Notes: generated by a model from the sequence alone, not told the origin. A DNA stretch of 7,089 nucleotides from Candidatus Melainabacteria bacterium (GCA_003175915.1 PSRH01000197.1:1-7089), one strand, 5' to 3'; shown: positions 1 through 6,187, numbered from the stretch's first letter. Translations and numbers: made by a program.

Positions 1-36
1 CAATGCAGTAAGTAAAGATGCAAACCCCTTTTTCAT
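1..36 (-). CDS. Start of a probably exported protein (partial, cut by window edge)
   Basis: Reading the minus strand from 36 gives ATG followed by 11 more open codons to the window edge: MKKGFASLLTAL. A two-lysine start followed by a hydrophobic run is typical of a signal peptide n-region and h-region. A strong Shine-Dalgarno sequence, AAGGAGAG, lies on the minus strand at 53-46, nine bases before the ATG. This is the best ribosome binding site in the window and supports the start. Nothing can be said about function because only 12 codons are present. A long untranslated stretch with possible RNA structure lies upstream of it (37-340), so this gene may have a regulated leader. Confidence 0.6.
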   Translation of the reverse strand, partial: MKKGFASLLTAL

Positions 37-229
37 ATTGGTAATCTCTCCTTGCGTAACCTGAATCTAACGACGAAAATCATAGCTTAAATATTCCGGG
101 CAGTCGTGCCCTTGAAACCCAGAAATATACGCTACGCCGGGAACAATCCTACAAATCCTCTGCAGCAGCCAAAAAACCCATCTCTTAAATAACGCTAATC
201 TTTTACAAAACCTCGCCCAAAATATATCT

Positions 230-334
230 CCTTGAAACACCGAAGAACTCGGTCCCGCTTGAGGTTCATGGCAACCCCTCAGGGGGGTTTCAAGGCGGTA
301 ACGGGGTGCTTACTGACGGAGGTAGTGAACCGCC
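230..334. ncRNA. Predicted structured RNA: three-way junction plus adjacent stem
   Basis: Hand folding gives an outer 9-bp stem CCTTGAAAC (230-238) with GTTTCAAGG (287-295). Inside it is a 5-bp hairpin ACCGA/TCGGT (239-243/249-253, loop AGAAC). Beside that is a second arm: CCC (254-256) with GGG (284-286), a bulged G257, and CTTGAGG/CCTCAGG (258-264/277-283). The junction leaves almost no unpaired base. An adjoining stem GGCGGT/ACCGCC (294-299/329-334) shares two bases with the outer stem, so the two compete. The U259-G282 wobble favours a plus-strand RNA. A better-looking promoter on the minus strand (375-346) favours a leader of the gene at 1-36. It matches no riboswitch or ncRNA consensus that I recognise. 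It could also be DNA-level structure. Confidence 0.35.
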
Positions 335-345
335 GGTGATACCAT

Positions 346-375
346 AACATAGCTTCATTTTTGGCCTGATTTCAA
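346..375 (-). promoter_or_regulatory. Candidate sigma-70-type promoter reading toward the gene at 1-36
   Basis: On the minus strand, TTGAAA (375-370) matches five of six -35 positions. It is followed after 18 bases by TATGTT (351-346), which matches four of six -10 positions. Transcription would start near 339, at the edge of the structured block, and give a leader of about 300 bases before the ATG at 36. A weaker plus-strand candidate is TTTACA (202-207) with TATATC (223-228) at 15-base spacing. Both are consensus matches by eye only. Confidence 0.3.
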
Positions 376-518
376 GATATGCAATCGATTCGCCCGTCCA
401 TGTCTTCCAATCTTTTTTCGCTCAACCGTTCGGGTCGATTACAATGACACAATTGAAGCAGCCCAAGAATCGCCAATTCTAGAAGGCAACACTTGGCAAA
501 CTGCTAATTCAGGTATGT

Positions 519-1244
519 ATGGCTGAGTTTCAACTACGTATTCATCACTTGTACGCCCGCTTCCTCAATATTTACGGGGACAGAGGCAATTTGATAACGC
601 TGGCCAAGCGAGGCACCTGGCGTCAAATCGAGGTTGTCATCAAGCAACTTGGCTTGGGTGAGTCTATCGATCCCGACTGGGCCGATCTTTATTTCATAGG
701 CGGCGGACAGGATAAGCAGCAACAAACTATCGCCGAGGATCTTCTCAAGCAGAGCACTTCCCTGCACCAAGCGGTAAAGGACGGTGCCGTTATCCTTTCC
801 GTTTGCGGTGGCTATCAATTACTTGGACATTACTACCGCCCCCATGAAGGACCGGAGCTAAAAGGGATCTCCCTCATCGATGCATACACGGTCGCGGGCC
901 ATCGCCGCATGATCGGAAATGTTGTGGTAAAGCGGGCGGACGGGTCTACCTTGGTCGGCTTCGAGAATCACAGCGGCAAAACCTATCTTGGCAAGGACCT
1001 GCAAGCATTAGGTAAAGTGATAGTCGGCAACGGTAATAACGGCGATGACGGCATGGAGGGGGCCCAATCGGGTGGCGTCTATGGCACTTACTTGCACGGG
1101 TCACTCTTACCCAAGAATCCTCGCTTCGCCGATCAATTAATCAGACAAGCGCTTGAGCGTCGATACGGCAAAGTAGAGCTTCAGCCATTAGACGATCAGT
1201 TTGAATCCAAGGCCCATAAGAAAGCAGAAGCGCTGCCGGCATGA
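519..1244 (+). CDS. gatD: Lipid II isoglutaminyl synthase, glutaminase subunit GatD
   Basis: A class I glutamine amidotransferase of the CobB/CobQ-like type, 241 aa, close to the 243 aa of Staphylococcus aureus GatD as I recall it. In that system GatD releases ammonia from glutamine and MurT uses it with ATP to amidate the alpha-carboxyl of D-Glu in lipid II on the cytoplasmic side. Visible motifs are FIGGGQDK (59-66), the nucleophile elbow SVCGGYQ with Cys96, the NRLTG-like segment with Arg130 at the place of the S. aureus substrate-binding Arg128, GFENHSGKTY (147-156), GNGNNGDD (170-177), and GTYLHG with catalytic His193. The start at 519 has only a weak AGG five bases upstream; an in-frame stop at 480-482 leaves no upstream ATG. 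No murT lies next to it. The next gene is coupled through overlapping ATGA motifs. Confidence 0.9.
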   Translation: MAEFQLRIHHLYARFLNIYGDRGNLITLAKRGTWRQIEVVIKQLGLGESIDPDWADLYFIGGGQDKQQQTIAEDLLKQSTSLHQAVKDGAVILSVCGGYQLLGHYYRPHEGPELKGISLIDAYTVAGHRRMIGNVVVKRADGSTLVGFENHSGKTYLGKDLQALGKVIVGNGNNGDDGMEGAQSGGVYGTYLHGSLLPKNPRFADQLIRQALERRYGKVELQPLDDQFESKAHKKAEALPA

Positions 1245-1285
1245 AAATACTTGCTGCCATTGAAGACATTTTGCCGGGAAGATGA
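1241..1285 (+). CDS. 14-codon mini-ORF bridging gatD and the glycosyltransferase
   Basis: The ATG at 1241 overlaps the gatD stop (ATGA, 1241-1244). Fourteen codons, MKILAAIEDILPGR, run to a TGA at 1283-1285, which overlaps the ATG of the glycosyltransferase (ATGA, 1282-1285). The frame thus fills the 37-base gap between the two genes, with stop-start overlaps at both ends. It may be a translational coupling peptide that carries ribosomes from gatD to the glycosyltransferase. It could also be chance, or the remnant of an alternative N-terminus. There is no strong ribosome binding site of its own, so re-initiation would be the mechanism. Confidence 0.3.
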   Translation: MKILAAIEDILPGR

Positions 1286-1995
1286 GCCAGAGCTTGAAGA
1301 CGCTGTCCATCCTAATTCCTGTGTATAACGAAGCAAATACGATCATGTCACTGTTGAGCATGGTCAATGAGGCATCCACCGCCTCGCTCACCAAAGAGTT
1401 GATCATAGTTGATGATGGATCAACCGACGGCACCGCCGACATTTTAAAGAAAATCGATGCCAGTCAGTACAACGCCAAGATCTTCTTTCACGCTCAAAAT
1501 CAAGGGAAGGGTGCTGCCCTGCGCACTGCTCAGGCCCACGCCACCGGTGATGTGGTTCTGATCCAGGACGCTGACCTTGAGTACGATCCAAAGGAATACG
1601 CCGAACTTCTGGAGCCGATTCTCAAAGGTCGAGCCGATGTTGTCTACGGCTCCAGATTGTCCGGCGGACGGGTGACTCGGGCATTTAAAATCATGCACCT
1701 TTTGGGTAACCGCTTTCTCAGTCTGCTCACTAATCTGCTTTACGACTCGACGATCACCGATATGGAAACTTGCTATAAGGTCATGCGCGCACCCATATTC
1801 AAAGGAATCAAAATCAGATCCAATCGCTTCGATTTCGAGCCGGAAATTACAGCAAAAATCTTGAAGCAAAAAGTGCGTTTGTACGAAATGCCCATCTCCT
1901 ACTACGGAAGAGACTATGATGAGGGCAAGAAAATCACTTGGCTAGATGGCTTTCAGGCCATCTGGGCTTTGATCAAATACCGCTTCGTCGATTGA
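1282..1995 (+). CDS. Family 2 glycosyltransferase, DPM1/polyprenyl-phosphate type
   Basis: A 237-aa GT-A fold enzyme of the dolichyl-phosphate mannosyltransferase-like group, which moves a sugar from a nucleotide donor, typically to a polyprenyl phosphate, at the cytoplasmic membrane face. Motifs in order: SILIPVYNEANT (9-20), the nucleotide-binding IVDDGSTDG (42-50), NQGKGAALR (73-81), the metal-binding QDADLEYDP (95-103, DxD as DAD), VYGSR (121-125), TDMETCYKV (159-167), RFDFEPEIT (182-190), and YYGRDYDEGKKITW (207-220). The C-terminus is complete and has no TM helices, so it is the single-domain soluble or peripheral form. Donor and acceptor cannot be told from sequence. Coupling to gatD suggests an envelope glycoconjugate. 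The start ATG is preceded by GGGAAG and by the mini-ORF stop. Confidence 0.88.
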   Translation: MSQSLKTLSILIPVYNEANTIMSLLSMVNEASTASLTKELIIVDDGSTDGTADILKKIDASQYNAKIFFHAQNQGKGAALRTAQAHATGDVVLIQDADLEYDPKEYAELLEPILKGRADVVYGSRLSGGRVTRAFKIMHLLGNRFLSLLTNLLYDSTITDMETCYKVMRAPIFKGIKIRSNRFDFEPEITAKILKQKVRLYEMPISYYGRDYDEGKKITWLDGFQAIWALIKYRFVD

Positions 1996-2280
1996 GCGGT
2001 TCAGGGCTAGCTGCCGACTCAGCCGTGCTTGGCGCCACCCTAATATTTGTAATGTAGCAACTATGTTTCGCGGCCAACAAGCAGTATAGTCTTAGCCACT
2101 ACTTACTACGCTCGAAGTCGCTCGCCATGCCCCGTTCCACTACAAACGGAAGACTTCTTAGGACAGCCAAGGTGCTTTGCATCTCTTACGCCGGGACGTC
2201 ACTCTCCAGACACTACCTGGCGTTGTTGGCATTGATCCTGGTGACACTCTTTACTCTCTTCATTCGTTGAGTCATTTAAT
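1996..2280. other. Gap between glycosyltransferase and secreted-protein gene
   Basis: After the glycosyltransferase stop there is a GC-rich stretch with a short palindrome TGGCGCCA near 2029-2036 but no T-run, so a terminator is not convincing. A TATAGT box at 2085-2090 could be a -10 element without a clear -35. The second half contains the 47-codon frame described separately. Confidence 0.4.
2127..2270 (+). CDS. Possible small single-TM protein (47 aa)
   Basis: An open frame of 47 codons starts at ATG 2127. Its N-terminal half is basic, with several Arg and one Lys, and its C-terminal end is a hydrophobic run, YLALLALILVTLFTLFIR (30-47), long enough for one membrane helix. It stops ten bases before the next gene's ATG, so the two could be co-transcribed and coupled. 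A TATAGT box lies about 37 bases upstream. The ribosome binding site is poor and I recognise no family. A basic half followed by a clean helix is more protein-like than a random frame, but chance is possible at this length. Confidence 0.35.
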   Translation: MPRSTTNGRLLRTAKVLCISYAGTSLSRHYLALLALILVTLFTLFIR

Positions 2281-2778
2281 ATGAATCGTCCAGCCTTATT
2301 AGTTTTCTCAGCTCTGCTAGCCTGCCCCAGCGCTATCGCTCAGGGTGTTAACTACAACTATCGCTACGGCGACAGTCGGATAATCATTCAGTCCGAAACC
2401 GGCCTGGTTCACCCCTCCGCCACATATATAGGACCAGGGACGTTTAGCAAGTCCGCACAGGGAATACCTGAAAATGGTCCTCAAGCCAACCCGGGTCTGC
2501 CAAAAGTAAACGCCGGGGGATTCATCGGTACGCCGGGTGACAACCTCTACGGCAACAATCCGATTCGTGCCGTGGAAGCCAAAAAAATGGTCCGCCAGCC
2601 AGTACGCGTCATCTACGTACAACCGCCGCAGCCACAAGTGCGACAGCCAAGAGAATATGCTTACACGCCCGGACAAAACTCCCCACTGCAATATGGTGGC
2701 GGAGGTACGGATACGGGTGTGCACATTGATTCAAGCGGCGCAGCCAGCTACGGCTCAGTCGGCGAACGACATTTCTAA
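2281..2778 (+). CDS. Secreted or lipoprotein-like protein of unknown function
   Basis: 165 aa with a clear N-terminal export signal: Asn-Arg at 2-3, hydrophobic core at about 5-14, then CPSAIAQG. Two readings are possible. Signal peptidase I could cut after AIA (residue 20), or Cys15 in LLAC could be a lipobox, although the h-region would be short. The mature part is low in Lys and rich in Gly, Pro, Tyr, Asn and Gln. It has a NYNYRYGDSRIII start, a Pro/Gln patch VQPPQPQVRQPRE (113-125), and a Gly-rich tail with GGGGTD. No catalytic motif or repeat is visible and I do not recognise the family. The composition suggests a flexible, extracytoplasmic, possibly surface-associated protein. The start is fixed by the signal peptide; the ribosome binding site is weak. 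Confidence 0.7.
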   Translation: MNRPALLVFSALLACPSAIAQGVNYNYRYGDSRIIIQSETGLVHPSATYIGPGTFSKSAQGIPENGPQANPGLPKVNAGGFIGTPGDNLYGNNPIRAVEAKKMVRQPVRVIYVQPPQPQVRQPREYAYTPGQNSPLQYGGGGTDTGVHIDSSGAASYGSVGERHF

Positions 2779-2834
2779 TTCGCCAAAGCAGTGCTCCAGT
2801 CGGCCAGGTGATGGCTTGGCGAACGCCAGCTTTT
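2779..2834. terminator. Inverted repeat between convergent genes, probable terminator
   Basis: Directly after the TAA of the secreted-protein gene, TTCGCCAA (2779-2786) is repeated inverted as TTGGCGAA (2816-2823). The pairing is extended by GC (2788-2789) with GC (2814-2815) around a bulged A. A competing smaller hairpin, TTGGC/GCCAG with loop GAAC (2816-2829), is followed within two bases by TTTT (2831-2834), as in a short intrinsic terminator for the plus strand. On the minus strand the large stem could act for the kinase gene but has no U-run. The 66-base convergent gap makes a shared terminator likely. Confidence 0.5.
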
Positions 2835-2844
2835 GACAGTTTGC

Positions 2845-4854
2845 CTAATGAAGAAAATACCGGTTATCTGGAAATGGCACCAGATGCCCCCAAAAGCTCA
2901 GGGCACTTTCTTGCTTGACGAAAGTCATGCCCGGGTCTTGCTGCTTAATGGCTTTGAGCCACTGCTCGATTCCATCAGCTTCTTTACCGCGATTGAGCGA
3001 CCGTAAGACGGCCTCCCACTCGGGCAGTATCTGCACTAAATAGTAAAAATTGTTCTCTCCGGCAAGACGAGCTTGGGCGAGCCTGAACCACCCTTCCGAC
3101 TCATCATAGTTGCCTATCGCCGAGAAGAGTTCGGCAAGCTTCCAGGCTGGAAACAGGGGCTCATCCACACCATACTGATAAGCCGCTTTCAATCTGTCTA
3201 TGGCCTGATAATAGCGCGTCTCTCTTAATGATATCTGCGCTAGCTTAACGTAGGACTCCGACAAAAGCTGGCCTTTTTCTTCTTCATGTGGGAATTCTTC
3301 ATGTGCGACATTCAAAGCATCGATCGACTCAAGCAAGAGTTGCTCTTCCTTTTTAAAATCGCCTTTCGTATGGCTGATTTCCGCTAATTTTTGCAGAAGT
3401 TTTCCTCTGTGCACTTTCAGATCTGCATCTTTGAGCGTCAATGCCAAAGCCTTCTCAATAAAGGGACCAGTTGAGAACAACCATTCGCGACGGCCTGTAG
3501 TGCGAACTGGACGATCCCTCGAAGGCTCGTTGATCATGCCAAGCAAAGAATTGGTCGCTTGCGAACAAAGATCAAAGATTTCTCTGTCCGAGGCTTTATT
3601 AGCTTCGGCGGTTCTGACGGCAGCCTGATATAAATCCAGAACGCGCTTACTGTCACCTCTAATCTTCGCCAGCTCTGCCTTGTCTGCCAAAGTCTGAAAA
3701 TCGATCACTGATTTATTGCTCCCAGTCAGCAAATCGTGTCGGCCTAAAGTCACAAATCCGGCCAACAACAAAGTCAGCGCCCCGGCTATGCCACCTAATA
3801 AAAGGAATCCTCTTCGCTTTCTTGCCCCCGTTAACAGCCGGGCTAGGCTGCGTTTGTTTAGGGTTCTCCTCCAACCCGACCATCGATGGTTGCCCGACTT
3901 TTGCGCTAATTCCAAATCCAGGGCAAGCTCCTGCACAGACTGATAGCGCTGGGCGGGGTCCTTTTCGAGGGTGCGCATTACCAGATCTTCCAACTCAGGA
4001 GAAATATTGAAGTCTGGTCTGAGTTTTCTTATGGAGCGGGGCTTCTGGTTTACGTGTCCCACGATGATTTGGATAGAGTTATCACCCTGAAATGGCGGCA
4101 CACCTGCCAATGCCTCATACATGACTACTCCCAGTGAATAGATGTCGGAGCGCGCATCCAGCTCAAGACCGAGGCATTGTTCCGGGCTCATATAGACAGG
4201 GCTACCAATCACCTCTCCTGTTTGCGTCAGACGTGAACCGTCCTTTGCCGATTGTTGCAAAACCCTCGCTATGCCGAAGTCGACAAGTTTGACAAATTCG
4301 GAGCCGTCCTCCTGTTTTAAGATCATGATGTTGCTCGGCTTCAGATCCCGATGGACGATTTGCTTGTAATGGGCATGGATAAGCGCATCGCAAACTTGGC
4401 CGAATATGCTGAAGAATCGTTCTTGCACGAGAAAGCCTTCTCGCTTCAGGATTTGATCCAGACCCGATCCCTCTAAATAATCCATCACCAGGTAAGGCGC
4501 ACCACTTGCAGTAGTGCCGTATTCATAAACAGCAGCAAGATTTGCGTGTGTAAGGGAGCTGGCTGCTCTGGCTTCAATTTGAAAGCGTTTGACATTTACC
4601 GGATCAGCAGCTAGTTCCGTATGCAGAAACTTCACGGCAACAGTCTTGTCCAATGATTTGTGCTTAGCCTTATAGACGACACCCATGCCACCACTGCCGA
4701 CTCGCTCCACCACTTCATAGTCGGCCGGACTGCTTGCTAGATCGGGCAGCACTGTCAAGGAAAGTAGCGGACTAGCCTGATCATCAGATGGTCCGACACC
4801 TATTAAGGGAGCACGGTCGGCTTCAGCTGAGAAAAGTTCGCGAGAATCTGTCAT
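2845..4854 (-). CDS. Membrane Ser/Thr protein kinase with TPR-like extracytoplasmic domain
   Basis: 669 aa. A short N-terminal tail is followed by a complete Hanks-type kinase domain (about 46-315): glycine loop VGSGGMGVV (52-60), VAVK with Lys75, helix C Glu94, catalytic HRDLKPSN (168-175, Asp170), DFG (192-194), SPEQ in place of APE (223-226), and DIYSLGVVMYE (237-247). All residues needed for phosphotransfer are present. A basic juxtamembrane stretch (ARKRRG, 344-349) leads into one TM helix (about 350-370). The outer 300 residues are helical and TPR-like, with repeats such as KLLQKLAEISHTKGDFKKEE (485-504). The stop of the upstream gene is directly followed by this ATG (TAG|ATG), and GAGGA lies 12 bases upstream, so translation is probably coupled. 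The outer domain is homologous to the upstream protein, which suggests a shared ligand or mutual binding. Confidence 0.92.
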   Translation of the reverse strand: MTDSRELFSAEADRAPLIGVGPSDDQASPLLSLTVLPDLASSPADYEVVERVGSGGMGVVYKAKHKSLDKTVAVKFLHTELAADPVNVKRFQIEARAASSLTHANLAAVYEYGTTASGAPYLVMDYLEGSGLDQILKREGFLVQERFFSIFGQVCDALIHAHYKQIVHRDLKPSNIMILKQEDGSEFVKLVDFGIARVLQQSAKDGSRLTQTGEVIGSPVYMSPEQCLGLELDARSDIYSLGVVMYEALAGVPPFQGDNSIQIIVGHVNQKPRSIRKLRPDFNISPELEDLVMRTLEKDPAQRYQSVQELALDLELAQKSGNHRWSGWRRTLNKRSLARLLTGARKRRGFLLLGGIAGALTLLLAGFVTLGRHDLLTGSNKSVIDFQTLADKAELAKIRGDSKRVLDLYQAAVRTAEANKASDREIFDLCSQATNSLLGMINEPSRDRPVRTTGRREWLFSTGPFIEKALALTLKDADLKVHRGKLLQKLAEISHTKGDFKKEEQLLLESIDALNVAHEEFPHEEEKGQLLSESYVKLAQISLRETRYYQAIDRLKAAYQYGVDEPLFPAWKLAELFSAIGNYDESEGWFRLAQARLAGENNFYYLVQILPEWEAVLRSLNRGKEADGIEQWLKAIKQQDPGMTFVKQESALSFWGHLVPFPDNRYFLH

Positions 4855-5964
4855 CTAAATGGCCAATCCTCTTAGGTCGTCTTTAGGATCTCTCGGATCG
4901 TCGATCGTATGCCCCCAACTTCGCCACGGACCCCAATAAGCTTCGCCCTCGGCCTTGAAATATCGCGGGTTCTCGCGTTCAATCTGCTTCAAACGGGCTC
5001 TTACTATTTTGTCTTCTTTTACTCGACCACTAAGACGCAACGCCCTTTCGTACTGGAGCAAATGGTCAGCCGTCCAAAAGGAATCAGCCTTTTTCGCTGC
5101 GTCACGTTGCACTACTTGGGCGTACAACGGCACCGCCAAAGCCGGCTTTCCGAGCTTAATATAGAGCGCTGCCAACTTGGCTCCCTGTTCAAAAATTGCT
5201 TCCTGCTTGGCAGTGCATGCCTGAATGGCGTGGGTCAGATAGCCTTCCGCTTCTTGCATTTGTCCGCGTCTAATCGAGAGCGCTGCCAGCCAAACATAAG
5301 CTTCCTGCATGAGGACAACTTCATGCGAAGAGTTTTGTGGATCTATCTCATGCAATGCCTGCTTTAAGAACTCTTCCTCCTTGCCAAGTTCACCCTTCGT
5401 GTGACAAATATCGGCGAGCGCTTCCAGCACCTCTGCCCGATGAGTTTTAAAACTCGCGCTTTTCTGCACCAAGGCCAAAGCATTGCAGTAGAAGGGTTCT
5501 GTCAGAAGAAATAATTGCTTGCGCTTCTCTGGGTGTGCCATCAAGTCCTGAGAGGCCTTACGTGCATAAGAATCAAACCTGATCGATTCACGACTCATTC
5601 GAGGGTACATCATGCCCTCAAGTTCATCAGCGGCACGCAAATTGATTTCCAAGATTAATTGGTCCGAAGCCTTGGTGTTATGCGCCCAGTCGAGCATTTT
5701 CTGATAGGCGAAAGCAGTAGCTTTGCCATCGCCCTTTAGGGCCGAAAGCGTCGCCTCGTCGAGTAAGTCCTCCAATTCCGGTGCTGAGCTACTGAAAACA
5801 ACAGGCGTCCTGGCCTTGAACAACTGACTGAAGCAAGGAAGGGAGCCGCCCGCAAAGAAGAAAACCAAAAGGCAAAAGATTAAGGATAGTAGCCGGACAA
5901 GAGTGCTTTCTTGCGCTCCGACTATTGTAAGAATTAGTCTGTGGGCATCACGTAAATGCGCCAT
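4855..5964 (-). CDS. Membrane-anchored or exported TPR-like protein, paralogue of the kinase sensor domain
   Basis: 369 aa from the chosen start. A TM segment or uncleaved signal (about 24-41, with LLSLIFCLLVFFFAGG) follows a short cytoplasmic tail; the rest is helical, TPR-like and probably outside the membrane. It aligns along its length with the outer domain of the kinase encoded next. Matching parts are ELEDLLDEATLSALKGDG (63-80), then 157-203 with 23 of 47 residues identical to kinase 464-510 by hand, including HTKG and KEE, and finally ERALRLSGRVKEDKI (306-320). There is no kinase domain and no catalytic motif. The start at 5964 is preferred because GAGGG lies ten bases upstream. The open frame extends to an ATG at 6024, which would add 20 residues but has no ribosome binding site. 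It is the first gene of a two-gene operon with zero spacing to the kinase. Confidence 0.82.
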   Translation of the reverse strand: MAHLRDAHRLILTIVGAQESTLVRLLSLIFCLLVFFFAGGSLPCFSQLFKARTPVVFSSSAPELEDLLDEATLSALKGDGKATAFAYQKMLDWAHNTKASDQLILEINLRAADELEGMMYPRMSRESIRFDSYARKASQDLMAHPEKRKQLFLLTEPFYCNALALVQKSASFKTHRAEVLEALADICHTKGELGKEEEFLKQALHEIDPQNSSHEVVLMQEAYVWLAALSIRRGQMQEAEGYLTHAIQACTAKQEAIFEQGAKLAALYIKLGKPALAVPLYAQVVQRDAAKKADSFWTADHLLQYERALRLSGRVKEDKIVRARLKQIERENPRYFKAEGEAYWGPWRSWGHTIDDPRDPKDDLRGLAI

Positions 5965-6187
5965 CTTTTCCAACCCTCGTTTATCAAAAGCGAGATGTAT
6001 TGGGTTTCTTGAGAGAAAGCACATTCATTCTGATTGGCAAGCATGGGAGATTTGTGAGCCGAAATTGCCGTCTCGTAAATTTCTGGAAAAGAACAAAATC
6101 GCCCAAATTCAATCTCAGATCGAATGCCTTCGATTAGCCAACCTAACTGCTAAACTGGAGGGTCTCAAGGTAGAGGGCGGGCAAACC
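5965..6187. promoter_or_regulatory. Divergent intergenic region with a perfect dyad
   Basis: This 223-base region lies between the TPR/kinase operon and the nagZ-like gene and must hold promoters for both, though I see no convincing -35/-10 pair. ATCGAA (6119-6124) and TTCGAT (6129-6134) form a perfect 6-bp dyad with a 4-base spacer, which fits an operator half-site pair or a small hairpin. A second dyad, TTTCT/AGAAA (6005-6009/6014-6018), lies in the leader of the TPR gene. The plus-strand frame of the nagZ-like gene stays open through this whole region without any ATG, probably by chance. Confidence 0.35.

Larger units (their letters stand above)
37..518. other. Long intergenic region between divergent genes
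   Basis: This 482-base gap has no convincing gene; the longest small frame I checked (379-447, 22 codons) has no ribosome binding site. No part of it encodes MurT, the usual gatD partner. It contains a GC-rich, highly self-complementary block (230-334) inside AT-richer flanks. The heptamer CTTGAAA occurs at 111-117 and 231-237 and, inverted, at 288-294 and 370-376. A small hairpin, GGGCA/TGCCC with a 4-base loop, sits at 98-111. A TACAAT box at 440-445 could be the -10 of a gatD promoter, but I find no good -35 for it. Confidence 0.6.

Noticed and set aside
230..295. A small transposable element (MITE) with terminal repeats CCTTGAAAC/GTTTCAAGG
   Set aside because: No flanking target-site duplication is visible and the interior pairs as specific stems rather than resembling a deleted transposon.
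230..340. A known riboswitch or ribozyme (T-box-like GGTAGTGAACCGCC, glutamine-riboswitch-like GACGGAGGTAG, hammerhead-like GAAAC)
   Set aside because: Only fragments of each consensus are present. There is no T-box specifier or terminator pairing, the conserved ends of the glutamine aptamer are missing, and no CUGANGA hammerhead core exists.
379..447. 22-codon frame starting ATG at 379
   Set aside because: No ribosome binding site, no hydrophobic or conserved-looking pattern; it overlaps the possible gatD promoter box.
3431..4393. Several open frames of 60-75 codons opposite or overlapping the kinase gene, and similar ones over other genes
   Set aside because: They are shadows of strongly supported genes, with no motif or ribosome binding site of their own.
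5965..6024. Longer start at 6024 for the TPR-like protein
   Set aside because: No ribosome binding site there, whereas the internal ATG at 5964 has GAGGG at good spacing and leaves a normal short cytoplasmic tail before the TM helix.
5828..6187. N-terminal extension of the nagZ-like frame, which is open back to 5828
   Set aside because: It has no in-frame ATG, would run antisense into the TPR-like gene, and the family alignment begins at the ATG at 6188, which has a good ribosome binding site.
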